NCBI RefSeq assembly: GCF_001444505.1
Contig: NZ_LNDJ01000063.1
Location: forward strand, 1-64,000
Reading direction: 5' to 3'
Origin: Psychrobacter piscatorii
Lineage (GTDB): Bacteria; Pseudomonadota; Gammaproteobacteria; Pseudomonadales; Moraxellaceae
Length of the DNA stretch: 64,000 nucleotides
In this document: positions 56,674 to 64,000 of the stretch, piece by piece
How positions within the stretch are numbered: the stretch's first letter is position 1
How the letters are laid out: the number at the start of each line of letters is the position of its first letter
Made by a program: the position numbers and the translations under genes
The notes under the pieces: model-generated
Seen by the model: only the letters and a program-made list of their open reading frames with translations
The model's database searches: none
Told to the model about the DNA's origin: nothing

Positions 56674-57363
56674 ATGAACAGTCCTGCTAGACCTTATCTT
56701 ATTGCCCCATCGATACTCTCAGCTGACTTTGCGCGGTTGGGCGAAGAAGTTGAGAAGGTATTAGAGTCGGGTGCCGATGTGATTCATTTTGATGTCATGG
56801 ACAATCATTATGTTCCCAATTTGACATTTGGTAGCATGATTTGTAAGGCGCTGCGTGACTATGGGGTGGAGGCGCCAATCGATGTGCATCTGATGGTTTC
56901 CCCTGTTGATGGTATGATTGAGCAGTTTTTGGAAGCGGGGGCGAGTATCATCACCTTTCATCCAGAAGCCAGTCATCACGTTGATCGCTCTCTTCAGCTT
57001 ATCAAAGATGGTGGGGCAGAGTGCGGTTTGGTACTCAATCCTGCCACATCATTACACCATCTAGATTGTGTGATGGATAAAGTGGATCAAATTTTATTGA
57101 TGAGTGTTAACCCTGGTTTTGGTGGTCAGTCGTTTATCGATAACACATTAGACAAAATACGTCAGGTACGTCAGCGTATCATCACCAGTGGTCGAGATAT
57201 CAGATTAGAAGTAGATGGCGGTGTCAAAGCCAGCAACATTCGTGCGATTGCTGAAGCAGGGGCTGACATGTTCGTCGCGGGTTCTGCGATATTCAACCAA
57301 AAAGACTATAAAGCGGCTATTGATGAGATGCGCGCAGAGTTGTTATTAGCAAACAATAGCTAG
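56674..57363 (+). CDS. rpe: Ribulose-phosphate 3-epimerase
   Basis: A TIM-barrel metalloenzyme interconverting ribulose- and xylulose-5-phosphate in the pentose phosphate pathway. Metal-site motifs: [16 protein letters not shown] (residues 38-53), [10 protein letters not shown] near 71, [12 protein letters not shown] near 146, and [13 protein letters not shown] near 180. Length 229 is normal. In E. coli it lies with gph and trpS; here it stands alone. Confidence 0.97.
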   Translation: MNSPARPYLIAPSILSADFARLGEEVEKVLESGADVIHFDVMDNHYVPNLTFGSMICKALRDYGVEAPIDVHLMVSPVDGMIEQFLEAGASIITFHPEASHHVDRSLQLIKDGGAECGLVLNPATSLHHLDCVMDKVDQILLMSVNPGFGGQSFIDNTLDKIRQVRQRIITSGRDIRLEVDGGVKASNIRAIAEAGADMFVAGSAIFNQKDYKAAIDEMRAELLLANNS

Positions 57364-57467
57364 CAAGTGTTGGATGGTTAATAAACGCTATTAGCCATCC
57401 AACAATACTATTAAAATGTGCTGTATAACTTATGACTATATAACGGTCAGTCACGTAAAGGTGAAAT

Positions 57468-57863
57468 ATGGACACAAAAAATTCTACCAGTTCGGCAGAG
57501 CCTTCTGAGCAAGCAAACTCTCATGAAGTGTTGAATCAGCAGGCTAGGCAGTCAAGAAGTGAAACACCGCAACGTAGTTTGGTGCCCAAAGGCATTACCA
57601 TTGGTATGGCTATGTTTGCACTGGTACTGAGCTTGGCAGGTTATGGCTTTCGCTTGATGGTGGGTGATGATGTCGGAACAGTGCTGCGCCATGCTGCGGT
57701 CATTGTGCCTGCGTTCATGTTAGGTATTCCGCTGTTTTTTTGGGTGGGTTCTCGCATACTCAATAAAGTCAAAGGCCTGCATATCGAGAGTTGGAATGCC
57801 ATTAGTTTGGGCTATTTGACCTCTTGTATATCGATGCTATGGCTGATGGGCACTTATAGTTAA
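57468..57863 (+). CDS. Small membrane protein, unknown
   Basis: A 131-residue protein: a polar ~40-residue N-terminus, then three hydrophobic segments (roughly 43-60, 77-95, 110-128). No family recognised. AAAGGTG lies about 7 bases upstream of the ATG, supporting translation. Confidence 0.55.
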   Translation: MDTKNSTSSAEPSEQANSHEVLNQQARQSRSETPQRSLVPKGITIGMAMFALVLSLAGYGFRLMVGDDVGTVLRHAAVIVPAFMLGIPLFFWVGSRILNKVKGLHIESWNAISLGYLTSCISMLWLMGTYS

Positions 57864-57969
57864 AGGGTTTTGCCATAAGTATAGTGCTTTTTCATGCTTA
57901 CATTGTGATGTGCTATTTTATACTTTTTAATCATTAAGCCATGTTCTATGTGCATGGCTGGAATTTTAT

Positions 57970-58281
57970 ATGCGAATTGTACCGGCCAGTATTGCCAAAA
58001 TTATCTATCCAAAAGATTTACCAAATGGCTTATTTACCAGCTTAATCATAGCTTGTCTTTTGATGGGGCTCGCTTCACTGCGCAACGGGACGGATTTACA
58101 GGGTTGGCTCAATGTAATTGAGAACTGGCTGCTGATGTTATTGATACTTCCGACTGCAACGGCGACTGTTGCCCTGCCTTTTAAATACCGCGATCCCACC
58201 CTTGAGCTAAAGCTGGTCTATTACCTTGGGATGTTCGTTGCTTTCTTATTTACGTTAGCGAAACTGCGCTATTGGCGCTAA
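57970..58281 (+). CDS. Small membrane protein, unknown
   Basis: A 103-residue protein with three hydrophobic segments (about 21-36, 51-68 and 81-97). No family recognised. Its ATG is 106 bases after the previous small membrane gene, and both are hydrophobic and on the same strand, so they may form a pair. Confidence 0.55.
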   Translation: MRIVPASIAKIIYPKDLPNGLFTSLIIACLLMGLASLRNGTDLQGWLNVIENWLLMLLILPTATATVALPFKYRDPTLELKLVYYLGMFVAFLFTLAKLRYWR

Positions 58282-58499
58282 TGTGTCCTTATTGCAAGGC
58301 ATCCAAGTTTTTTACAGTGAAGACTTATGTGATAGCCCTTGAATTCTAGTGTTAAAGCGTCCATTGTATGAGTAAGACAGATTTACCCGCGTTACTGTAA
58401 GATGATAGATTTGCCGAATGCGTTTGTTTTCAATAAATAACGGCTTTGCAATCACTAGTTTCTCTACCAGTACTAAACGGGATAATAAGGAACATATTA

Positions 58500-58811
58500 A
58501 TGCCATATGATATCGATAATGATATAGAAGTAGACAACGAAAGTAGCGATCAGTTTGCAGGGTTTGCCAAAGAAACCACCTTAGAGTTAGTGGAAGCAGA
58601 TGATGGTAGATTGTTGTTGCGTGATGCCGAGCAAGATGAGGTGCCACTGATGACGATTGATTTCTCTGACAAGCTCAAAGAGTTACTTGGCAGTGATACT
58701 CAAGTGATTGGTCAGCATATGATTCATGCAGCCATACAAGTCATTATGCAAAAGCAAATGAGTAAGTGGCATGCGCATGTATATGATAAAGAACCAACGC
58801 ACTACAGTTGA
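58500..58811 (+). CDS. Small acidic cytoplasmic protein, unknown
   Basis: A 103-residue acidic protein (many Asp and Glu; start MPYDIDNDIEVDNESSDQ), with VEADDGRLLLRDAEQDEVPLMTIDFS in the centre and a helical C-terminus. No family recognised. AAGG lies nine bases upstream of the ATG; an in-frame start at 58446 would add 18 residues. It ends at a clear terminator. Confidence 0.6.
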   Translation: MPYDIDNDIEVDNESSDQFAGFAKETTLELVEADDGRLLLRDAEQDEVPLMTIDFSDKLKELLGSDTQVIGQHMIHAAIQVIMQKQMSKWHAHVYDKEPTHYS

Positions 58812-58853
58812 TCTAGTTTACTAGTGAGCTGAAGATAGCTAAATATACAAGCA

Positions 58854-58890
58854 TAAAAAAAGGGTTTATCAATGGATAAACCCTTTTTTT
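58854..58890. terminator. Bidirectional terminator before rpmG
   Basis: Perfect stem AAAAAAAGGGTTTATC / GATAAACCCTTTTTTT around AATG. Serves the small acidic gene (+) and rpmB-rpmG (-). Confidence 0.92.
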
Positions 58891-58920
58891 GTTCAAATAA
58901 TACCATTTATAAAATGAAGA

Positions 58921-59076
58921 TTATTTGATTTTAGCTTCTTTAAAGATCACGTGCTGGCGTACTTTTGGATCAAACTTTTTGATTTCCATTTTGCCAGGCA
59001 TAGTGCGCTTGTTTTTAGTAGTGGTGTAGTAATACCCAGTACCAGCTGTTGATACTAATTTAATTTTATCTCTCAT
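58921..59076 (-). CDS. rpmG: 50S ribosomal protein L33
   Basis: A 51-residue protein not among longer reading frames, read directly from the minus strand: start [20 protein letters not shown] after Met, end [17 protein letters not shown]. This matches L33 in full, including the [14 protein letters not shown] block. It has no zinc Cys pairs, so is the Cys-minus form. It follows rpmB by 127 bases on the same strand, the standard rpmB-rpmG order. Confidence 0.96.
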   Translation of the reverse strand: MRDKIKLVSTAGTGYYYTTTKNKRTMPGKMEIKKFDPKVRQHVIFKEAKIK

Positions 59077-59203
59077 GATAGCTTTCCTGTAAATGAGGGG
59101 TCTTCAAACGATAGGTACGTGTCTCAAAGAGCAAGTTGCCACAGCTAATGTAGCAGAACAGCAGCTAAATAATGAGAGTCATCACTCAGCTGCTATTTTT
59201 AAC

Positions 59204-59440
59204 TTAAACTTTTTGACCTTGTGCGCGTAGATCCGCTAACACTTTATCGATACCAAGTTTGTCAATGATGCGCATACCTTTGGTAGACACACGTAGACGT
59301 ACAAAGCGGTTTTCAGACTCTACCCAAAAACGATGGTTGTGAAGGTTTGGTAGAAAGCGACGACGGGTTTTGTTGTTTGCATGCGAAACATTATTACCCA
59401 CCATAGGGCGCTTTCCAGTCACTTGGCAAACTCGAGACAT
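59204..59440 (-). CDS. rpmB: 50S ribosomal protein L28
   Basis: A 78-residue ribosomal protein. [22 protein letters not shown] and [18 protein letters not shown] are fully diagnostic. The start has AGGAG seven bases upstream. It shares a transcript with rpmG, from the promoter at 59629-59657. Confidence 0.98.
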   Translation of the reverse strand: MSRVCQVTGKRPMVGNNVSHANNKTRRRFLPNLHNHRFWVESENRFVRLRVSTKGMRIIDKLGIDKVLADLRAQGQKV

Positions 59441-59923
59441 GGCGAACTCCTAATCTATGAGGTATGAGTTTTTCTCACACCAGTCTGGGCAAATTGCACG
59501 TTTATGCGGCATGGACACAGCAAGCGGCAGCTTTGCACCAAACAAAACTATATGAAGGTTGAGCTGGTTTTGCTGTTATCTAAAGGCAAATAACAGGCTG
59601 ACCAATTCAGAAAATTTTAAAGCCGACATTTATACCATAAAACAGACGAATACTCAAATATTTTTATGATAGTTGTTGGTTTAAAGGAGGGATATTATAC
59701 CTTAAATGAGCGTGCTATGTTGTTGATTGTTTAATAGTAAAGATTAATTTTTGGTTGTAAGTTATAACAAAAGTCAGTAAAGTTGCTGTTATATATTTAA
59801 TACAAACTATTAATACATTAGTATCACTGTAAACTTAGAAGGCATTACCAGTATTTCATAATAATTTGTAATAGTTTTCCACCTATTTGCTTCATAAATC
59901 ACTGCTCATGCGGAGTCAAAAAC
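59441..59923. other. Spacer between rpmB and the Ig-like lipoprotein gene
   Basis: About 480 AT-rich bases with no gene; holds the rpmB promoter and, presumably, that of the lipoprotein gene. No tRNA or clear hairpin seen. Confidence 0.4.
59629..59657 (-). promoter_or_regulatory. Promoter of rpmB-rpmG
   Basis: On the minus strand TTGAGT (59657-59652), a 17-base spacer, and TATAAA (59634-59629) preceded by TGG. The spacing is optimal, 190 bases before rpmB. Confidence 0.65.
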
Positions 59924-62173
59924 ATGTCATATCCCTCGCTACCTACCTCTAAATTGTTTCAACTGACAGCGCTAACCTTATCATTGGCCTTGGCGGGTTG
60001 TGGTGGTGGTGGCACAGATACGGTTGCGCCAGAGCCTGAATTGGGTACGCAACAGCCGGGTACGGGTGGCAATAATGGTGGTGGAGAGCAAGAAATAGGT
60101 GAGCTTAATATCACACCTATAATTCTAACGGATACTAACGGTAATATTACTCGCACTGTAACTTCCACGGGAGCCAATGCGAAAGTTACAGTAACTGACA
60201 GTAACGGTAAGCCAGTTAGCAATGCTTTGGTCACTTTCGAAGGTGAAAATGTGGTATTTGGCACGAGTAATGCTGCTATATTGACTAACGAGAGCGGTGA
60301 GGCAAATATATCTGTTAAACCTTTAGACAATACGACCACAGGTAGCTACCAGCTTAGAGCGACTGTCAGTTATGACAATCTAACCGCAGCTACGCCAAGT
60401 TATAATTTCTCTTTACAAACATTAGAGGTAGTATTAACCGATGTTGCTTTATCTACGAATAGTTTAGAGTCAGGTGGCAATACGAATATTACGTTGAAGA
60501 CGAAAGATGCTATTAGTAATATCAATCAAAATAATATCTCAGTTACGTTCGATACAAGTTGCGGTACTTTTGATAATGCCAGCATGGTTTCAAGTAACCA
60601 AGGTGATGTCTCTGTGACCTATCAGGCCATAGATGATAATGGCAAGCTATGTGAAGGTGAGCAAACCATTACAGTCGCACCTGTCAGTAACCCTGCTAAC
60701 AGCCAAACGGTAACCGTTAATATTGAAGGTGTGGAAGCCAGCTCAATAGTATATACCACTACAGATGATGTGCAGCTAGGTGCTAATAATAGCGGTTCGT
60801 CACGCTCAGGAAGTATAGAATTCACTGTGTATTCAAATGGTAGACCTGCCGCTAATCAAAGAGTTCAGATAAGTAAGGTGTTCGCTCCTACTGACTTTAG
60901 TTTCGTGAGTCTGGGCAATCGAGCCCCTGAGACAGTTACGAGTGATTCTCAAGGTAGGGTCGTAGTCAATTTATATCCTGGAGCCTTACCTGGTCCAGTA
61001 GAGATAAAGGCCGCTTTATTATCGAATAGTAGTGTCTTTGCTTTATCTAAAAATGTTTCTGTAGCGACGGGACGTGCTACACAAAATGGCTTTAGTATTT
61101 CACTAAGTAAAAACGTATTAGCTGCTGGCGTTGATGGTGATATTGCTACTGTGACAGCAAGACTAGTGGATAGAGTAGGTAACCCTGTACCTGATGGTAC
61201 AGTCGTAAGTTTTATTAGCGAAGGTGGCAGAATTATTCCAAGTTGTGCAACTAATAATGGTCAATGTAGTGTTGAGTTTAGTACGCAAAATCCCCGCCCT
61301 GTAGATGATCGTATCTCTGTTATCGCGTATGTAGAAGGAGACAAAAGCTACATAGATAGAGATGGGGATAACCAGTTCAGTGCTGGAGATATACTAACCC
61401 GTAATATTGGTGATTTCTTCCGTGATGATAACGAAAATAACCAATATGATGATGATCTAGGTGAATTTATCTATCGCCGGAATGCTTCTAATCTAGCATG
61501 TGGTAGCTCATCATTCAGTTATCCTAACATTGACGGAACATGTGATGATAAATTAGATGCTATTTTACGTTCTCAAGTTGTACTAGGTTTGGCTTCAAAT
61601 GTTCCTTTATTCCCAAGATTGGGAAGAACATTGCCAGCAAACCCATTAGATGATGTAGACTCACCTATTGAAGTGGACTTCAAAATGTATGGTAATGGTG
61701 CTCAAACAGTTAGCATGCCATCAGGGACAAGTATTAGTATCGCAGCTGAAGATAAAACTAGCTATTCTCCTACAGCAGTCTTAGCGGGTGGTAGAATTCA
61801 AGTATCAAATGCTGAGCCAAACACAGTTGCTATTGTTACATCAGGCTCTTCTTCATTCAATGTACCTATTGGTACAAACGGTGTAGGTTCAACCTCTAGT
61901 GGCAATTTACCAGAGGATGCTTCATTGACTGTAGCAGACACAAGCTCAACGTGCGAAGCTGAACTTGTTTCTGGAAGTCTGACTGTACCTGATATTGTTG
62001 ATTTAGGTGCTGGTGTGCCAATAGGAAATGGTAACTTTGGTAAAGTGAGAGATAACGCAGTCAGCTATACATTTACCTATAGTGGTTGTCGTCCTAACGA
62101 TCAGTTGAAACTAACTGTGACAACTCCTTCCCCATCTGCTAATACCTTTATAAAGCCTATTAGATTTGTATAG
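59924..62173 (+). CDS. Large Ig-like (Big_1) lipoprotein with calcium-loop-like segments
   Basis: A 749-residue lipoprotein: lipobox LALAGC with Cys26, then a Gly/Pro/Gln spacer. At least two Ig-like invasin (Big_1) domains are visible: VTVTDSNGKPVSNALVTFEG near residue 87 and TVTARLVDRVGNPVPDGTVVSF near 405; the middle is beta-rich and less clear. A segment with DRDGDNQFSAGD and RDDNENNQYDDDLGEF (near 478-525) resembles Ca-binding loops. Such proteins are surface-exposed in other bacteria; an adhesin-like or pilus-associated role (e.g. FilF-like) is a guess. A terminator follows. Confidence 0.75.
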   Translation: MSYPSLPTSKLFQLTALTLSLALAGCGGGGTDTVAPEPELGTQQPGTGGNNGGGEQEIGELNITPIILTDTNGNITRTVTSTGANAKVTVTDSNGKPVSNALVTFEGENVVFGTSNAAILTNESGEANISVKPLDNTTTGSYQLRATVSYDNLTAATPSYNFSLQTLEVVLTDVALSTNSLESGGNTNITLKTKDAISNINQNNISVTFDTSCGTFDNASMVSSNQGDVSVTYQAIDDNGKLCEGEQTITVAPVSNPANSQTVTVNIEGVEASSIVYTTTDDVQLGANNSGSSRSGSIEFTVYSNGRPAANQRVQISKVFAPTDFSFVSLGNRAPETVTSDSQGRVVVNLYPGALPGPVEIKAALLSNSSVFALSKNVSVATGRATQNGFSISLSKNVLAAGVDGDIATVTARLVDRVGNPVPDGTVVSFISEGGRIIPSCATNNGQCSVEFSTQNPRPVDDRISVIAYVEGDKSYIDRDGDNQFSAGDILTRNIGDFFRDDNENNQYDDDLGEFIYRRNASNLACGSSSFSYPNIDGTCDDKLDAILRSQVVLGLASNVPLFPRLGRTLPANPLDDVDSPIEVDFKMYGNGAQTVSMPSGTSISIAAEDKTSYSPTAVLAGGRIQVSNAEPNTVAIVTSGSSSFNVPIGTNGVGSTSSGNLPEDASLTVADTSSTCEAELVSGSLTVPDIVDLGAGVPIGNGNFGKVRDNAVSYTFTYSGCRPNDQLKLTVTTPSPSANTFIKPIRFV

Positions 62174-62194
62174 AGGTAACTAAATTAAAAAATA

Positions 62195-62225
62195 AAAAAC
62201 CCCCAATCTTACATTGGGGGTTCTT
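62195..62225 (+). terminator. Terminator after the Ig-like gene
   Basis: Stem AACCCCCAAT / ATTGGGGGTT, loop CTTAC; the T-run is short (TTCTTG). Confidence 0.8.
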
Positions 62226-62379
62226 GCGTTATATCTCCCTGAATATATAAATCATCCTAAATAACCAAAAAAAACTAACTCGCTCAGCAAAGCATCGCAA
62301 AAAAGATTAAAATAACCGGTTTACTCCGCTGCCAGCAATTTTTCAGCGATAAGTCATCATTTTTTATATTGGGCGTATT

Positions 62380-63300
62380 ATGTCAGACAATACCAAAACG
62401 GCTTCATCATCAAACACAGCCTCACAAAACAAACAGATTCCTAGCTTTACTGATACAGCGACATTGCTCATCAAATGTAAAGATCAGGCGGGTATCGTAC
62501 AGGCAGTCTCTGAATTTATTCATCGCTATGGCGCGAACATCATCACCTTGGATCAGTACTCCACCGCGCATGAGGGCGGGCAGTACTTTATGCGTTTAGA
62601 GTTTGCTTTGGCAGGCTTGAGCGAAATTATGGATAACTTTGAAGCCAGTTTTGCACATACGGTGGCTAAACGCCATAACATGGACTGGCGTCTACATAAT
62701 AATGCCACGAAGACCAAAGTGGGTATTTTGGTGTCAAAGTTTGATCACGCGTTGTTAGATTTATTATGGCGTCACCAGCGTGGCTTGCTGGATTGCGAGA
62801 TTACTTGCGTGGTGAGTAACCATCCTGATTTACAACAAGCGGTCGAAAACTTCGGCATTACCTTTCACCATGTGCCCGTGACCAAAGAGAATAAGGTAGA
62901 AGCGGAGGAGCAAATCCATAAGCTGATGGCAGGTAATGACTTACTAGTGTTGGCGCGTTATATGCAGATATTGTCAGCTGATTTCGTGAAGCGTTGGCCG
63001 ATGCAAGTGATTAATATCCATCATTCGTTCTTGCCTGCGTTTGTGGGTGCAGATCCTTATCGTCAGGCTTATGATAAAGGCGTCAAGCTGATTGGCGCAA
63101 CAGCGCACTATGTGACTGCTGAGCTGGATCAAGGGCCTATTATTGAGCAAGACGTACACCGTGTGACCCATCGCCAAGGGGTAACAGAGTTGCGGGCGAT
63201 TGGGCGCGATATCGAGCGTAATGTATTGGCACGTGCTGTGAATTGGCATGTGCAAAATCGTGTGATTGTGGCAGGCAATAAGACCGTGGTTTTTAACTAA
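62380..63300 (+). CDS. purU: Formyltetrahydrofolate deformylase
   Basis: Hydrolyses 10-formyl-THF to formate and THF. An N-terminal ACT domain (residues 25-95: TLLIKCKDQAGIVQAVSEF) is followed by a formyltransferase fold with the catalytic His/Asn region INIHHSFLPAFVGADPYRQA and GATAHYVTAELDQGPIIEQD. Length 306, with an N-terminal Ser/Asn/Thr-rich ~20-residue addition. Ends at a strong terminator. Confidence 0.96.
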   Translation: MSDNTKTASSSNTASQNKQIPSFTDTATLLIKCKDQAGIVQAVSEFIHRYGANIITLDQYSTAHEGGQYFMRLEFALAGLSEIMDNFEASFAHTVAKRHNMDWRLHNNATKTKVGILVSKFDHALLDLLWRHQRGLLDCEITCVVSNHPDLQQAVENFGITFHHVPVTKENKVEAEEQIHKLMAGNDLLVLARYMQILSADFVKRWPMQVINIHHSFLPAFVGADPYRQAYDKGVKLIGATAHYVTAELDQGPIIEQDVHRVTHRQGVTELRAIGRDIERNVLARAVNWHVQNRVIVAGNKTVVFN

Positions 63301-63321
63301 AAAATCAGTAGAAAACGAGAT

Positions 63322-63363
63322 AAAAAAGGCGGTCAGTAGCAACAGTTACTGACCGCCTTTTTT
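63322..63363. terminator. Bidirectional terminator between purU and ypjD-like gene
   Basis: Stem AAAAAAGGCGGTCAGTA / TACTGACCGCCTTTTTT with loop GCAACAGT. Confidence 0.95.
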
Positions 63364-63376
63364 ATAATGTGATATT

Positions 63377-64000
63377 TTATATCAGCATTTCCAAAACAAA
63401 CTTACTACCCACAAAGCCAATCGCTAACAGAATAAAGGCATAAATAGTGATATTCGCCGCACGTTTGCCTCGCCATCCTGCGCGCCAATTGCCAAGCAGC
63501 AACGTACCAAATAATAACCACGAGAGCAGACTAAATACTGTTTTGTGCACGATATGCTGTGCCATCAAATCTTCGACATAGATAAACCCAATCCCCAGTG
63601 CGATACTGAGTAATACAAAGCCTACCAAGAGCATATCGAATAATAGACTCTCCATACTTTGCAATGAGGGTAATTTATTGACCCAAAATCGGTGAATGGT
63701 ATGATGCTTGAGCTCGCGAATTTGTAGACGCAAAAATAGCGCTTGTACTGCCGCCATCAACAGCACACAATAGGCCGCTAATGATAATAGGATATGAGCT
63801 TCAAGACCGACACTGACGTCAGTAAGCGGTTGATAGGGTGCGCGGCCAATATAGCCGACGGTCATACCTATTAGTGCAGTAGGCGCAGCCAAAATACCAA
63901 GGCTCAGAATAGGGCGGTACAAACAAAACAGCAGGTAAAAGAATAAGAAGAATAAACTGGTCAGGCTAATGATATTGAACAAATTGAAATTCAGACCATA
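63377..64000 (-). CDS. CcsA/YpjD-like cytochrome c assembly membrane protein (5' end beyond window)
   Basis: The minus-strand frame stays open through the right edge, so the N-terminus lies outside. The visible ~207 residues hold about six membrane segments, with the SVGLEAHILLSLAAYCVLLMAAVQ helix and HxxxxLL-type helices of the CcsA/HemX family (YpjD subgroup); HIVHKTVFSLLSWLLFGTLL carries conserved His residues. YpjD is usually next to ffh. Function is by family (heme handling / cytochrome c maturation), not shown for this subgroup. Confidence 0.8.
   Translation of the reverse strand, partial: YGLNFNLFNIISLTSLFFLFFYLLFCLYRPILSLGILAAPTALIGMTVGYIGRAPYQPLTDVSVGLEAHILLSLAAYCVLLMAAVQALFLRLQIRELKHHTIHRFWVNKLPSLQSMESLLFDMLLVGFVLLSIALGIGFIYVEDLMAQHIVHKTVFSLLSWLLFGTLLLGNWRAGWRGKRAANITIYAFILLAIGFVGSKFVLEMLI

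Noticed and set aside
1-64000. Prophage, CRISPR array, toxin-antitoxin or defence island
   Set aside because: No regularly spaced repeats, integrases, phage structural genes or nuclease/ATPase clusters were seen; the sdhE-ygfX pair is a housekeeping arrangement with a disputed toxin claim.
34194-64000. tRNA or rRNA genes in the longer spacers
   Set aside because: No cloverleaf-like pairing or CCA-terminated tRNA pattern was apparent by eye in the spacers examined; a tRNA-scan would settle it.

Overview
The window looks like chromosomal core DNA from a gammaproteobacterium of the family Moraxellaceae, most likely Psychrobacter. The basis is the moderate-to-low GC content with AT-rich spacers, the family-typical protein sequences, and a division cluster running murG-murC-ddl-ftsQ-ftsA-ftsZ-lpxC next to pyrE-gshB. 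The genus call is inference from protein character, not a database match. I see no prophage, CRISPR array, defence island, tRNA or rRNA. The only mobile-element trace is a 33-codon transposase stub at the left edge.

Layout. 0-5 kb: ribF, a GNAT acetyltransferase, a DUF4878-type lipoprotein, the lipid II flippase murJ and the muropeptide amidase ampD. 5-11 kb: a DUF4105 envelope protein, an NAD-dependent epimerase-like protein, an unrecognised protein, pyrE and gshB. 11.6-21 kb: cell wall and division block, closed by a strong bidirectional terminator facing a dciA-like gene. 21.9-29 kb: a CHAP-domain secreted protein, a DOMON-like protein, yhbY, rlmE, ftsH, folP, and the sdhE-ygfX pair. 29-36 kb: a YidB-family protein, a DASS anion transporter, recX, recA, a large AT-rich spacer with DnaA-box-like sequences, and trmB. 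36-47 kb: a DUF2628 protein with a pilin-like tail, a Kef-type antiporter, an unknown protein, a CDF metal exporter, priA, ridA and spoT. 47-53 kb: rpoZ, gmk, ispH, two small or thioesterase genes and htpG. 53-64 kb: a membrane-anchored C13 peptidase, fghA, a TIGR03643 protein, rpe, three small unknowns, rpmG-rpmB, a large Ig-like lipoprotein, purU, and the 3' part of a CcsA/YpjD-like gene running off the right edge.

How genes work together. MurG, MurC, Ddl, MurJ and AmpD cover peptidoglycan precursor synthesis, flipping and recycling; FtsQ, FtsA and FtsZ build the divisome; LpxC commits to lipid A. RecA and RecX form a recombinase and modulator pair, and PriA supports replication restart. 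SpoT, Gmk and RpoZ form a guanine nucleotide / stringent-response neighbourhood. FtsH and HtpG, both behind sigma32-like promoters, form a heat-shock pair.

The most interesting points are: (1) the DnaA-box and AT-rich cluster between recA and trmB, which resembles a replication origin; (2) a 10-bp dyad flanking the likely recA -10, a candidate non-LexA operator; (3) an FtsA whose first nucleotide-binding motif is degenerate; (4) a SpoT whose synthetase half looks dead; (5) a RecX with a ~190-residue disordered extension carrying a repeated short motif; (6) a DUF2628 protein ending in a pilin-like disulfide domain. No clearly new multi-gene system was found.
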